64,000 nucleotides of DNA, taken from positions 22,153-86,152 of the forward strand of contig JAGXAJ010000006.1 in the NCBI GenBank assembly GCA_018971625.1, written 5' to 3'. Within the stretch, counting starts at the first letter, position 1; every line of letters begins with the position of its first letter. Below are positions 43,298 to 52,682 of this stretch, piece after piece. The position numbers were made by a program, and so were the translations under genes. Below the pieces are notes generated by a model. The model was not told the DNA's origin and searched no databases. It saw only the letters and a list, made by a program, of their open reading frames with translations. The stretch is from Pseudomonadota bacterium (GTDB taxonomy: Bacteria > Pseudomonadota > Alphaproteobacteria > Rhizobiales > Xanthobacteraceae).

Positions 43298-44461
43298 TCA
43301 ACGACGATGCACCGCATCCGATAGCCGCTCCAGCGCGGTATCGAGCGTGGCGTCCCTTTTGGCAAAACAGAACCGCACTACCGAGGTTACGGCGTCCTGT
43401 TCGTAGAAAGCCGACACCGGAATCGCAGCCACCTTGTAGTCGGCCACGATCCGCTTGCAGAACGTCTCATCGGTTTCGTTCAGACCGAGCGGCGACAGAT
43501 CGACGGTGAGGAAATAGGTGCCCTGCGAGCGCAGTACCGGGAAGCCGAGGCTCTCCAGCCCTGTGGTCAGGCGATCGCGGCTGCGCGCCAGTTGCTTGCG
43601 CATGTCGTGGAAATATTCCGCGGGCTTGCCGAGACCATAGGCCACCGCTGCCTGGAGATTGGGTGGGGTCGTGAATGTCAGGAACTGATGCACTTTGGCG
43701 GCGACCCGCAACAACGGCGGCGCGGTGCAGACAAAGCCGATCTTCCAACCCGTCAGCGCGAAAATTTTGCCGGCGGAGCCAACCTTGATGGTGCGGTCAC
43801 GCATCCCGGGAATCGTGATCAGCGGAATGTGCTCGCGACCGTCGAAGATCACGTGCTCCCAGACCTCGTCGCAGATCGCGATCGTGTCGAACTGCTGGCA
43901 GAACCGCGCCAGCAATTCGAGATCCTCCCGCGGATACACCACCGCGGCCGGGTTCAGCGGATTGTTGAACAGCACTGCCCTCGTCTTGTTATTGAAGGCG
44001 CCTCGAAGCATCTCCTCGGATAGCCGCCAATGCGGTGGCTCGAGCCGCAACAGCCGCGGGATGCCGCCGGCCTGTCGGATGATCGGCAGATAGGAATCAT
44101 AGACCGGCTGAAACACGATCACCTCGTCGCCGGGCTCGACCACCGCGAGGATCGCGCTGGTCAGGGCCTCGGTGCCGCCCGAGGTCACCATCACCTCGGT
44201 CATCGGATCGAGCGTCAGGCCGTGCCAACGTCCATAATGCGCGGCAATCGCCTGACGCAGCTCCGGAAGGCCCATCATCGAGGGGTACTGATTGTAGCCG
44301 TCAATCGTCGCATTCGCCGCCGCCCGGCGAATGTCCTCAGGGCCAGGATCGTCAGGAAAACCCTGGCCGAGATTGATGGCGTTGTTGTCGCGCGCGACTT
44401 GCGACATCGCCTCGAAAACAGTGACGGGAAGGTCGGCAAAGACCTTGTTCATCGAACGCAT
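43298..44461 (-). CDS. Class I/II PLP-dependent aminotransferase
   Basis: A 387-residue fold-type I aminotransferase. INLGQGFPDDPGPEDIRRAA, the PLP-phosphate loop TSGGTEALTSAI, the Asp in AICDEVWEHVIFDG and the Schiff-base Lys in GSAGKIFALTGWKIGF are visible. The GQGFPD motif is that of the kynurenine/methionine aminotransferase group. Start at 44461 (MRSMNK) or 44452. It follows the rhodanese gene by seven bases and precedes the polyamine binding protein by 13, so the three may be cotranscribed. Confidence 0.87.
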   Translation of the reverse strand: MRSMNKVFADLPVTVFEAMSQVARDNNAINLGQGFPDDPGPEDIRRAAANATIDGYNQYPSMMGLPELRQAIAAHYGRWHGLTLDPMTEVMVTSGGTEALTSAILAVVEPGDEVIVFQPVYDSYLPIIRQAGGIPRLLRLEPPHWRLSEEMLRGAFNNKTRAVLFNNPLNPAAVVYPREDLELLARFCQQFDTIAICDEVWEHVIFDGREHIPLITIPGMRDRTIKVGSAGKIFALTGWKIGFVCTAPPLLRVAAKVHQFLTFTTPPNLQAAVAYGLGKPAEYFHDMRKQLARSRDRLTTGLESLGFPVLRSQGTYFLTVDLSPLGLNETDETFCKRIVADYKVAAIPVSAFYEQDAVTSVVRFCFAKRDATLDTALERLSDAVHRR

Positions 44462-44468
44462 GGAACGA

Positions 44469-44798
44469 TCAGGCACCGGCCTTGGTCGGCAATCCAGCTT
44501 CCTTCCAGCCGAGCATGCCCCCCGCAAGGTGCTTGTCGTAAGGCAAGCCCGCAGCCTGGGCGGCCAGCGACGCCGTTACCGAGCGCTTGCCGGAGCGACA
44601 GGCGAACACCACCTGTTGTCCCTTTGGATCCGGAATGTCGTTCGGATCGAAGCTCGAGAGTGGAACCACCACGCCGCCCGGATAGGCTTCTGCCGCTACT
44701 TCATTTGGCTCGCGCACGTCGACCAGGAGATAGCGCCCCTCCGCCATGCCCTTCGATACTTCCGCCGGCGTTAAATCGTGCACCCGATGGTTCGCCAC
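44469..44798 (-). CDS. Single-domain rhodanese-like sulfurtransferase
   Basis: A 109-residue rhodanese homology domain. The catalytic Cys is in VVFACRSGKRSVTASL; LLVDVREPNEVAAEAYPGGV is the CH2A region. The GTG start at 44798 with GGGAGGACAAGC in front is preferred over the longer open frame. The product carries sulfane sulfur for thiol or Fe-S chemistry. Confidence 0.88.
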   Translation of the reverse strand: MANHRVHDLTPAEVSKGMAEGRYLLVDVREPNEVAAEAYPGGVVVPLSSFDPNDIPDPKGQQVVFACRSGKRSVTASLAAQAAGLPYDKHLAGGMLGWKEAGLPTKAGA

Positions 44799-44933
44799 GC
44801 TTGTCCTCCCAACGATTTCCGGTACCGCGGAACACCGGCACTGCCGACCATCCGCATTTCGGGGAGCAAAGTCGCCCCTCGCGGTACGAAAATCAAGCGC
44901 TAGAACACGTTGCGGAAACACTCTGCAAGGTCG

Positions 44934-46859
44934 CTAGACCGTGACCTGCGTTCCCACCTCGACCACCCGGCCGGTTGGAATCTGGAAATAATCGGTGGCA
45001 TCGTTGGCGGTGCGGCTCAGTGCGATGAACAGATGGTCCTGCCAGCGCGGCATGCCCGAATGCGCGGCCGGTTTCAGCGCGCGCCGTGACAGGAAAAATG
45101 AGGTCGACATGATGTCGAACTGCCAGCCGAGCTTGCGGGCAATCGCCAGCGTTTTCGGGACATTGGGCGATTCCATGAAACCAAATCGCAATGTCACCCT
45201 GGAAAAGGTTGCGCTGATCTCCTCCATCCGCACACGCTCGGACGGATCGATCCGCGGCGTCGGCGCGGTCTGGATGGTGAGAATGACGTTCTTCTCATGC
45301 AGCACCTTGTAGTGCTTCAGACTGTGCATCAGGGCGGTTGGGGCGCTTGCGGGATCGCTGGTCAGGAACACAGCGGTGCCTGGTACCCGCTGCGGTGGCC
45401 GCTTCTCCAGCATCGACACCAGGTCGGCCAGCGGAAGCTCGAGCTTGCGTGATTTCTCGAACAACAGCCGGCTGCCGCGCCGCCAAGTGTACATCATAAG
45501 CATCACGACCGAACCGAGCGCCAGCGGCACCCAGCCACCCTCGACGACCTTCAGGAGGTTCGCCGACAGAAAGGTAAGATCGAGGAACAGGAAAGGCGCG
45601 ATCAATGCCGCGGCCGCGACCGCCGACCATCTCCACACTTTCCAGATCACCACGAAACCCATCATCGCCGTCACCACCATGGTGCCGGTTACCGAGATGC
45701 CGTAGGCCGATGCCAGCGCGCTCGACGAACGGAACATCAGCACCAGCAGGGTCACCGCGACCAAAAGCAGCATGTTGATGCGCGGGATATAGATCTGGCC
45801 GGAATGTGATTCCGAGGTGTGACGGACTTCAAATCGCGGCAGAAGCCCGAGTTGAATAGCCTGGCGCGTCAGCGAATAGGCGCCGGTGATCACCGCCTGG
45901 CTTGCAATGACGGTAGCCACGGTGGCCAATGAGACCATCGGCAACAGCGCCCAATCCGGAAACATCAGGAAGAACGGGTTTTCGACGGCGCGCGGATTGC
46001 CAATCAACAAGGCGCCCTGCCCGAGATAATTCAACGCCAGCGAGGGCAATACGATGAACAGCCAGGCGGTCTGGATCGGGCGCTTTCCGAAATGGCCGAG
46101 ATCGGCATAAAGCGCCTCGGCGCCGGTGACGGCAAGAAATACCGCACCCAGGGTCACGAAACCGATGATGCCGTGATGAAGCATGAAAGCGACGGCGTGA
46201 ATCGGATTGAGCGCAAGAAGCACCTCGGGGTGCCGCATGATCGGGCCGATGGCTCCAATCGCAATGAGGGCAAACCATGCCGTCATGATCGGCCCGAAGA
46301 AGGCCGCGACGCGCGCAGTGCCGCGCGCCTGAACCGCAAACAATACGAACAGGATGACGACCGTCAGCGGCACGACATAGGGGTCGAAGGCAGCCGTGAC
46401 GAGTTTGATGCCTTCGATCGCCGACAGCACCGACAGCGCGGGTGTGATCACCGCATCGCCATAGAACAGCGCACCGCCGATGATGCCGAGCAGCACGATC
46501 ACGCCGGCCCTTCGGCTGGCGGCGCGTTGCGCCAGTGCCATAAGCGCCAGCGTTCCCCCCTCGCCGTGATTATCCGCCCGCAGCAGGATCAGGACGTATT
46601 TCAGCGTCACCACGACGATCAGCGCCCACAGGATCAGGCTGATAACGCCGAGCACAGCCTGCGGATTGATTACCGCTGAGGGGCCGCTGGCTGCGATCAC
46701 GGCCTCGCGCAGCGCGTAAAGCGGGCTGGTGCCGATATCGCCATAGACAACGCCGATGCTGCCCAGCATCAGCGCTGTGAAACCAGCAGTGGAGTGGGCG
46801 CTGCCATGGCCATTGTCCGCCGTCGTTTCCGCGGCGCGGCCTGCAACATCGGTGGTCAT
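44934..46859 (-). CDS. kup: Kup-family potassium transporter, copy 1
   Basis: A 641-residue K+/H+ symporter of the KUP/HAK family. [20 protein letters not shown] in helix 1 and [20 protein letters not shown] are hallmark motifs; 12 helices and a C-terminal cytoplasmic domain end in [19 protein letters not shown]. Saturable K+ uptake at low external potassium is the usual role. A second copy lies 141 bp upstream on the same strand; the two share most residues, especially at the C-terminus. Confidence 0.94.
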   Translation of the reverse strand: MTTDVAGRAAETTADNGHGSAHSTAGFTALMLGSIGVVYGDIGTSPLYALREAVIAASGPSAVINPQAVLGVISLILWALIVVVTLKYVLILLRADNHGEGGTLALMALAQRAASRRAGVIVLLGIIGGALFYGDAVITPALSVLSAIEGIKLVTAAFDPYVVPLTVVILFVLFAVQARGTARVAAFFGPIMTAWFALIAIGAIGPIMRHPEVLLALNPIHAVAFMLHHGIIGFVTLGAVFLAVTGAEALYADLGHFGKRPIQTAWLFIVLPSLALNYLGQGALLIGNPRAVENPFFLMFPDWALLPMVSLATVATVIASQAVITGAYSLTRQAIQLGLLPRFEVRHTSESHSGQIYIPRINMLLLVAVTLLVLMFRSSSALASAYGISVTGTMVVTAMMGFVVIWKVWRWSAVAAAALIAPFLFLDLTFLSANLLKVVEGGWVPLALGSVVMLMMYTWRRGSRLLFEKSRKLELPLADLVSMLEKRPPQRVPGTAVFLTSDPASAPTALMHSLKHYKVLHEKNVILTIQTAPTPRIDPSERVRMEEISATFSRVTLRFGFMESPNVPKTLAIARKLGWQFDIMSTSFFLSRRALKPAAHSGMPRWQDHLFIALSRTANDATDYFQIPTGRVVEVGTQVTV

Positions 46860-47000
46860 GGGAGTGGACGCCTCAATGCTTCACTGCACAATGGCAGAGC
46901 GAGCCGGCTTATAGCCCTGCGCTTGGAGCATAGCCTACGCTGATTCTGGACGCATGTCATGCAAAAATGCATAGCTATACGCCTCCACTCGGAGCGTCCC

Positions 47001-48899
47001 CTAGATCGTCACCTGGGTCCCAACCTCGACAACGCGGCCGGTCGGAATTTGAAAATAATCGGTCGCATCATTTGCCGAGCGGCTCAACGCGATGAAAAGG
47101 TGATCCTGCCAGCGCGGCATGCCTGACTGCGCCGACGGCTTCAGCGAGCGCCGCGACACGAAAAACGAAGTCGCCATGATGTCGAACTGCCAGCCGAGCT
47201 TGCGTGCGATTACCAACGCTTTCGGCACGTTCGGCGATTCCATGAAGCCGAACCGCAGACGCACAAGAGCGAACTTGTCGCTGATGGTTTCCATGCGGAC
47301 GCGACCGGCCACGTCGACCCGCGGGGTCTGCGCGGTCTCGATGGTCAGGATCACGTTGTGTTCATGCAGCACCTTGTTGTGCTTGAGATTATGCAACAGC
47401 GCGGTGGGAACGGAATCGGGATCGCTGGTCAGGAAAACCGCCGTGCCCTTGACAATGTGGGGCGGACGTTTTTCGAGGCTCTTGATCAGATCCCTGAGCG
47501 GCATCTCGGTGCGACGGGTCTTGGCGATCAGAATTGCGGCACCCCTGCGCCAGGTCCAGATCGTGGTCGCCATCGCAATGCCAAACAACAACGGCACCCA
47601 TGCACCCTCGAGCAGCTTCAGCAAATTGGCGCTAAAGAAGGTGGTGTCGACCACGACGAATGGGACGATCAGAGCCGCCGCCGTCGCCGCGCGCCAATTC
47701 CACAGCTTCCAGATCACGACGAAACCCATGATTCCGTCGGCTACCATGGTCGTGGAGACCGCGATGCCGTAGGCCGAGGCAAGGCCGCTCGAGGTACGGA
47801 ACAGCATCACCAGCAGCAATACGGCGGTCAGCAGCAGCGTGTTGACGCGAGGCAGATAAATCTGCCCGGCATGCGCCTCGGACGTGTAGCGAACCTCGTA
47901 GCGCGGCAACAGGCCGAGCTGCACGGCTTGCCGCGTCAGCGAATAGGCGCCGGTGATCACGGCCTGGCTCGCGATTACGGTCGCAGCGGTCGCGAGCGCT
48001 ACCAGCGGCAGCAGCAATATTTCCGGAACCATCCGGTAGAACGAATTTTCGATCGCGGCCGGATTGGACAACACCAGCGCGCCCTGGCCAAAATAATTGA
48101 TCAACAGCGAAGGCAGCACGAAATAGAGCCATCCGGCCTGAATCGGCTTGCGCCCGAAATGACCCAAATCCGCATAGAGCGCCTCACCGCCGGTGACCGC
48201 GAGGAAGACCGCGCCCAGCGTCACCATTCCGATCGTCCCGTGCGATAGCAGGAACTGGATTCCGTACCAGGGATTGATCGCGGCGAGCACGGACGGATCG
48301 TCGCTGATGTTGACGAGGCCCATCATCGCGAGACTGGAGAACCAGACCACCATCACCGGCCCGAATGCGGAAGCCACCCGCGCCGTGCCGCTGCTTTGCA
48401 CCGAAAACAACACGACCAGGATAAAGACCGTCAGCGGCACCACGTAATGTTCCAGCGCCGGCGTCTCCAGCTTGAGGCCTTCGACCGCGGAGAGCACCGA
48501 GATCGCCGGCGTGATCATGGAATCGCCGATAAACATCGATGCGCCGATCACGCCCAATGCCAGCAGCAGCCAACTGTGCCGACCTAACGCGCGTTGGCCT
48601 AATGCCATCAGCGACAGCGTGCCACCCTCGCCGTTATTGTCGGCGCGCAGCAACAGCAGCACGTATTTCGCGGTGACGACGACAAAAAGTGCCCACAAGA
48701 TCAATGACAGGACGCCAAGCACCAGGCCACGGCTGACCGGTTGGTCCTGTGCAGCCGCGGCCACCGCCTCGCGAAACGCATAAAGCGGCGATGTACCAAT
48801 GTCGCCGAAAACCACGCCGATGCTCCCGAGCGTCAATGCCCAAAAGCCAGTCGTGACCAATCCCTCGGGGGTTTCGGCTGATGGGACGCTGAGAGCCAT
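47001..48899 (-). CDS. kup: Kup-family potassium transporter, copy 2
   Basis: A 632-residue paralogue of the preceding gene with the same hallmarks ([40 protein letters not shown]) and a C-terminus ending [19 protein letters not shown]. Clear differences in helices 1 and 5-6 suggest an old duplication. A perfect 16-bp palindrome lies 65 bp upstream of its start. Tandem kup genes allow different affinities or regulation; which copy dominates is unknown. Confidence 0.94.
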   Translation of the reverse strand: MALSVPSAETPEGLVTTGFWALTLGSIGVVFGDIGTSPLYAFREAVAAAAQDQPVSRGLVLGVLSLILWALFVVVTAKYVLLLLRADNNGEGGTLSLMALGQRALGRHSWLLLALGVIGASMFIGDSMITPAISVLSAVEGLKLETPALEHYVVPLTVFILVVLFSVQSSGTARVASAFGPVMVVWFSSLAMMGLVNISDDPSVLAAINPWYGIQFLLSHGTIGMVTLGAVFLAVTGGEALYADLGHFGRKPIQAGWLYFVLPSLLINYFGQGALVLSNPAAIENSFYRMVPEILLLPLVALATAATVIASQAVITGAYSLTRQAVQLGLLPRYEVRYTSEAHAGQIYLPRVNTLLLTAVLLLVMLFRTSSGLASAYGIAVSTTMVADGIMGFVVIWKLWNWRAATAAALIVPFVVVDTTFFSANLLKLLEGAWVPLLFGIAMATTIWTWRRGAAILIAKTRRTEMPLRDLIKSLEKRPPHIVKGTAVFLTSDPDSVPTALLHNLKHNKVLHEHNVILTIETAQTPRVDVAGRVRMETISDKFALVRLRFGFMESPNVPKALVIARKLGWQFDIMATSFFVSRRSLKPSAQSGMPRWQDHLFIALSRSANDATDYFQIPTGRVVEVGTQVTI

Positions 48900-48963
48900 T
48901 TCGCTTGAAAACGCTCTATCGGTTGATTTGATCCGGAACGGCTATCGATGCTTCTGCCGAGCC

Positions 48964-48979
48964 TGTCAATCGATTGACA
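48964..48979. promoter_or_regulatory. Perfect 16-bp palindrome over the -35 region of the second kup gene
   Basis: TGTCAATCGATTGACA reads the same on both strands. Its minus-strand half supplies TTGACA, followed after 17 bp by GATAGC, a weak -10. A dimeric regulator bound here would block or recruit polymerase. Confidence 0.55.
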
Positions 48980-49047
48980 TGGCATAACAGGTGTCTGCGC
49001 CACGGCGGGCCGCTTCATCATACACGGTAATATGGTAACTTGATGAA

Positions 49048-49884
49048 CTACGGTTTCAGGTCGGGAGGCAGCGGGGGGTCTTCTCGCATCAGCGTAATGG
49101 TCACGCGACGGTTCGCCGACAGCGAGGGATCGTCGGGAAACAGCGGCTGGGTATCGGCCTTGCCCGAGACCGCGAAGATATGGGACGGCGGGAGCCCTTG
49201 CCGCTCCAGGATCTGGCGGACCGCGTTGGCGCGATCGGCGGAAAGATCGAATGCGCCGTAGTCGCTTTGCGCCGGCACGAAGCCCGCCGCAGTATGACCG
49301 ACGATCGCGATGCGCAGCGGCGTCGCCTTGAGCGGACCGGCGAGTTTCTCGATCAGCCGGCGGGTGCGCTCATACGGCACTTTCGATCCGTCGGCGAACA
49401 TCGAGCGGCCGTCCTGGTCGACGATCTCGAGGTTGAGACCCTCCTTGGTTTCCTCGAACATGATGTGCTTCGAAATCTCGGTCAGCTCCGGCATGTCCTG
49501 CAGCGCCTGGCGCAGTGACGCCGAAGCCAGCGCGAATTCGCGGTCCATCTTGAGCTTGGCGCCTGAGCTTGATTGCTTGGCATCCGCGTGCTGATCCGGG
49601 GTCGGCGTATTGGAAGCGTCTTCCGGCGAGATATGGGCCGCGTTCTTCAACTTCGGCCGGGTCGGCAGACCGTCGGATTCGATGATGCCGGAATAGCGCT
49701 TGTCGGTCTGCACGCCGAAGGCATCGCGCATCGAGCCCGCAACGATCTTCAGCTTGTTGTTGTCCATGGTGGAAAACGCGACGAGCATCACGAAGAAGCT
49801 CATCATCAGGCCCATCAGGTCGGCGAAGGTCACGAACCAGCCGTGTCCCCCCCCGTGCGCGTCGCCACGTTTCTTCTTGGCCAT
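49048..49884 (-). CDS. motB: MotB-family stator protein with OmpA-like domain
   Basis: A 278-residue protein. The single helix contains the proton-carrying Asp22 in WFVTFADLMGLMMSFFVMLV. The C-terminal OmpA/MotB peptidoglycan-binding domain (about 150-270) has VGHTAAGF, LSADRANAVRQILERQGLP and NRRVTITL. It pairs with MotA encoded 30 bp upstream. This is the small MotB form, so it may drive a flagellar motor or another rotary system; no flagellar genes are nearby. Confidence 0.88.
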   Translation of the reverse strand: MAKKKRGDAHGGGHGWFVTFADLMGLMMSFFVMLVAFSTMDNNKLKIVAGSMRDAFGVQTDKRYSGIIESDGLPTRPKLKNAAHISPEDASNTPTPDQHADAKQSSSGAKLKMDREFALASASLRQALQDMPELTEISKHIMFEETKEGLNLEIVDQDGRSMFADGSKVPYERTRRLIEKLAGPLKATPLRIAIVGHTAAGFVPAQSDYGAFDLSADRANAVRQILERQGLPPSHIFAVSGKADTQPLFPDDPSLSANRRVTITLMREDPPLPPDLKP

Positions 49885-49914
49885 GGTGGTTGTTCCGGAC
49901 CGGGATCAGCCGCC

Positions 49915-50688
49915 TTACGCCGGGACCGGCTCGGCTTCTTCCTGACGGTGCTTTTCCGGCAAGTAGGCCAGCAGCATTTCCCTGACCAGCGCCGGACTCT
50001 TGGAATCGCGGATCATCAGGATGCCGTCGATGATCAGCGTGCGGTTGGTTTCCTCGTCGAGCAGCTTGCCGTGCAACTTGTCGGCGATTGGCAGACAGAA
50101 CATGTTGGCGACCAGCGCGCCGTACAGCGTCGCCAGCAACGCGGTCGCCATGAACGGACCGAGCTTCGAAGGGTCGGTCATGTTGGCGAACATCTGCACC
50201 ATGCCGATCAGGGTTCCGATCATGCCGAACGCCGGGGCGCAGTCGCCGACCGCGCGATAGATCTTGCTGCCCTCGTCGAGATGCAGCAGGAAGTTGTCCC
50301 GGTCGCGCTCCAGATTGTCGCGGATAAATTCGAGATCGTAACCGTCGGCGACGTAGCGGATTCCCTTGGCCAGGAATGGCTCATCGGTCTCGACCTTTTC
50401 AAGGCCGACCGGTCCCTGCTTGCGCGCGATCTCGGCGATGCGGGCCAGTTCGTCGACCAGATCGTGCGCGGCCAGCCGGCTCATGGTGAAGGCGAATTTG
50501 GCGCCAAGCGGCAAACCATGCATCAGCGCGCTGAGTGGAAAACGGATCATGGTAGCGGCGATCGATCCGCCGAAAATGATGATGACCGCATGTTCGCTGA
50601 CGAACAGGTGCAGATCGCCGCCCAGCAGCATCATTGTCGCGACGACGATGATGCCGGACACGAGCCCGACGCCCGTCATGATATCCAT
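49915..50688 (-). CDS. motA: MotA-family stator channel protein
   Basis: A 257-residue four-helix protein. AVIIIFGGSIAATMIRFPLS, DCAPAFGMIGTLIGMVQMFA and TALLATLYGALVANMFCLPI are the conserved MotA/PomA segments that line the ion path with MotB Asp22. ATG at 50688 has GGAG in front; a start four codons upstream is less likely. Length fits PomA-like proteins (about 255), which are shorter than E. coli MotA. Confidence 0.9.
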   Translation of the reverse strand: MDIMTGVGLVSGIIVVATMMLLGGDLHLFVSEHAVIIIFGGSIAATMIRFPLSALMHGLPLGAKFAFTMSRLAAHDLVDELARIAEIARKQGPVGLEKVETDEPFLAKGIRYVADGYDLEFIRDNLERDRDNFLLHLDEGSKIYRAVGDCAPAFGMIGTLIGMVQMFANMTDPSKLGPFMATALLATLYGALVANMFCLPIADKLHGKLLDEETNRTLIIDGILMIRDSKSPALVREMLLAYLPEKHRQEEAEPVPA

Positions 50689-50700
50689 GGGAGACTCCAA

Positions 50701-51013
50701 CGCATTCGCAGACTTCCGGCCATCCTGGACGGAGGCGGTTCATCCTGAGCCGCGTGGGAATAACCCTACGGTCCCGCAATTAAAGACGCGTTACCGAATT
50801 TGGTAGGCATAACAATTCGTTAAAAATGCCAGAAGCCGGGCGGCCGCTCCCTATCCGCGACCGCGCAGGCATTTGCCGCAGGCAATGCCTGATCCAGGTG
50901 CGTCGAGGCCCCGCCCCGCGAAATTACAAGCCGAGGCTGCCACAGGTCCGGCAGGCTTGATCGTGACGTTGGGCTGGGCCGTGGCACTTGCCTATTCAGG
51001 CTGGCACAATCTT
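50701..51013. other. Intergenic stretch upstream of motA
   Basis: No gene supported. It holds the motA promoter region, and a pair GCATTTGCCGCAGGCAATGC with imperfect symmetry at about 50870, function unknown. Confidence 0.45.
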
Positions 51014-51463
51014 TCAGGCCGGGCCGGGCCCGACAGGGCCGCCTGACCCGGATTGCACAGTTACCGGCGGCCAGGGACGATCCGGCCGATAGAACAATGC
51101 GAGCTTCAGACTTTCGGCAATCCGTTCCGCCCGCGCCTGGAACTCGGCGCTGATCGCATCGTCGAACAATTCGTCTGCGGTTTCCTTGAACAGGGCGAGC
51201 CAGCGCTCGAATAACGCCGGCTGGATGCCTGGAACCGCAAAATGCTTGACGACCGGATTACCCTTGTAGCGGCCGGTTCGGAGCATCACTGACGACCAGA
51301 ACGCATACATCTTGTTCAGATGCGGGCCCCAGTCGCCGGGAATGGCGCGCAAGAAGATGGGCGCAAGTTCCGGATCGCGGCGCACCTTGGCATAGAATCC
51401 GTCAACCAGGAACTGGATACCTTCCTCGGAGACATGATCTTGCCTGGCAACGGATGCAGTCAT
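51014..51463 (-). CDS. Group III truncated haemoglobin
   Basis: A 149-residue globin. LVDGFYAKVRRDPELAPIFL, WGPHLNKMYAFWSSVMLRTG and the proximal His in GNPVVKHFAVPGIQPALFER match the P/group III truncated globins. These bind O2 or NO; the divergent NsrR-type regulator suggests a role in nitric-oxide handling. Its ATG overlaps the stop of the small membrane protein gene (ATGA), so the two are translationally coupled. A Gly/Pro tail (SGSGGPVGPGPA) extends the C-terminus. Confidence 0.88.
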   Translation of the reverse strand: MTASVARQDHVSEEGIQFLVDGFYAKVRRDPELAPIFLRAIPGDWGPHLNKMYAFWSSVMLRTGRYKGNPVVKHFAVPGIQPALFERWLALFKETADELFDDAISAEFQARAERIAESLKLALFYRPDRPWPPVTVQSGSGGPVGPGPA

Positions 51464-51633
51464 GCCACGGCCCACACGACCACGACGCCGAGCACCGTCC
51501 AGAACAACGAATTGAACAGCATGCGGATCAGCTCCGTATTCCGGGGGGCAACGCCGATCGCACGGCAGGCCAGGGTTCCAGGCAGCAGGAACGGGGCCGC
51601 CACGGTATCGCCCATTGAAGCATGCGTTTTCAT
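51460..51633 (-). CDS. 57-residue membrane protein coupled to the truncated haemoglobin
   Basis: ATG at 51633 is preceded by AAGGAGAGTCGA, a strong ribosome site. The product (MKTHASMGDTVAAPFLLPGT ... ) ends in one hydrophobic helix, LIRMLFNSLFWTVLGVVVVW. The stop overlaps the globin start by four bases. Not in any family I recognise. The conserved-looking order (regulator, small helix protein, globin) suggests it anchors or assists the globin at the membrane; that is inference. Confidence 0.72.
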   Translation of the reverse strand: MKTHASMGDTVAAPFLLPGTLACRAIGVAPRNTELIRMLFNSLFWTVLGVVVVWAVA

Positions 51634-51689
51634 TCGACTCTCCTTTAACATGTATTCGACATGCCTCTTATATTTCCAACCTTGCCACA

Positions 51690-51712
51690 AAGCAATATCT
51701 ATTATACATCTT
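51690..51712. promoter_or_regulatory. NsrR-like operator between the divergent genes
   Basis: The right half TTATACATCTT matches 9 of 11 positions of the NsrR half-site AAATRCATCTT; the left half AAGCAATATCT keeps AAG and part of the core, with one centre base between them. It lies in the 118-bp gap between the small membrane protein and the nsrR-like gene. Confidence 0.5.
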
Positions 51713-51751
51713 TTATTTTATGGCGGTCATAAACCGTGAGCGAGGGAACCG

Positions 51752-52222
51752 GTGCGCCTGACGGTCTACACGGATTACGCGTTGCGGGTACTGATGTATC
51801 TCGCACTCCGGGAAGAGCAATTGGCGACGATCGCAGAGATCGCCGAGAGCTATAAAATTTCCAGGAACCATCTGATGAAGGTGGCGCACCAATTAGGCGT
51901 CGCCGGCTTTGTCGAGACCGTGCGCGGCCGTGGCGGCGGATTGAGGCTGGCAAAACCTATAGGAGCCATTGGGCTCGGCGAAGTGGTGCGTTATACCGAA
52001 CCGGACATGGCGATCGTGTCGTGCTTCGAGCCCGTCGGTGAGCCCTGCGCCATCCAATCCTGCTGCGTGTTAAAGCGCGCCCTGAAGACAGCGCGCGACG
52101 CCTTTCTCGAGGTGCTTGACGGCTACACCCTGAACGATCTGATCCAGCCGGGAGGAAGGCTGACCGGCCTGTTGGGCATTTCGCCGGTCAACGGGGCGAC
52201 CTCAGCCGAACCGTTGCCTTAG
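51752..52222 (+). CDS. nsrR: Rrf2-family regulator, NsrR-like
   Basis: A 156-residue winged-helix protein. MRLTVYTDYALRVLMYLALR and IAEIAESYKISRNHLMKVAH are the NsrR DNA-binding part; Cys residues in VSCFEPVGEPCAIQSCCVLK are the [Fe-S] cluster ligands that sense nitric oxide. GTG start at 51752 with GAGGGAA before it. Divergent from the globin pair, which it probably represses. Confidence 0.88.
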   Translation: MRLTVYTDYALRVLMYLALREEQLATIAEIAESYKISRNHLMKVAHQLGVAGFVETVRGRGGGLRLAKPIGAIGLGEVVRYTEPDMAIVSCFEPVGEPCAIQSCCVLKRALKTARDAFLEVLDGYTLNDLIQPGGRLTGLLGISPVNGATSAEPLP

Positions 52223-52665
52223 CGGCCGGGTTCTTGCGGTTTCCGCATCATGTCCGCGAGCTGGCGTTTCAGCGTGCGCACTTCCTCGAAGCGCTTTGTG
52301 ACGTCGCGAAGGATGGCCACGACGCCCGCTGGACGCTGCGCTTGATCTTTCACTATCGCGATGGTGAATTCGACCGAGATGCGTTGCCCGCTTTTGGTGT
52401 GCGCCGGGACCCACAGGAGATCGCCATGACCATAGTGGCTGTCGCCGGTCGCCATAGCGCGATGGAATCCCTCCCAATGACGTTCTCTCAGATTCGGCGG
52501 GATGATCAGCTCGAGCGATTGACCTATGGCTTCGTCTGCCGAAAAGCCAAAAATCCTGGTTGCACCGAGGTTCCAGAAATTGACGATGCCGACATGATTG
52601 GTTCCGATGATGGCGTCCGACCCCATCGTCAGCAGCGCGTCAACAAGTCCATCCGGCGCGTTCAT
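52219..52665 (-). CDS. PAS-domain protein
   Basis: A 148-residue protein that is essentially one PAS domain plus a short coiled tail. DALLTMGSDAIIGTNHVGIV, FWNLGATRIFGFSADEAIGQ and GVVAILRDVTKRFEEVRTLK are the PAS/PAC signatures. No kinase, cyclase or DNA-binding output is present, so it may signal through a partner. It follows the FAD reductase by 17 bp on the same strand and ends by overlapping nsrR tail to tail. Confidence 0.85.
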   Translation of the reverse strand: MNAPDGLVDALLTMGSDAIIGTNHVGIVNFWNLGATRIFGFSADEAIGQSLELIIPPNLRERHWEGFHRAMATGDSHYGHGDLLWVPAHTKSGQRISVEFTIAIVKDQAQRPAGVVAILRDVTKRFEEVRTLKRQLADMMRKPQEPGR

Positions 52666-52682
52666 GGCATGATCATTCCGAA

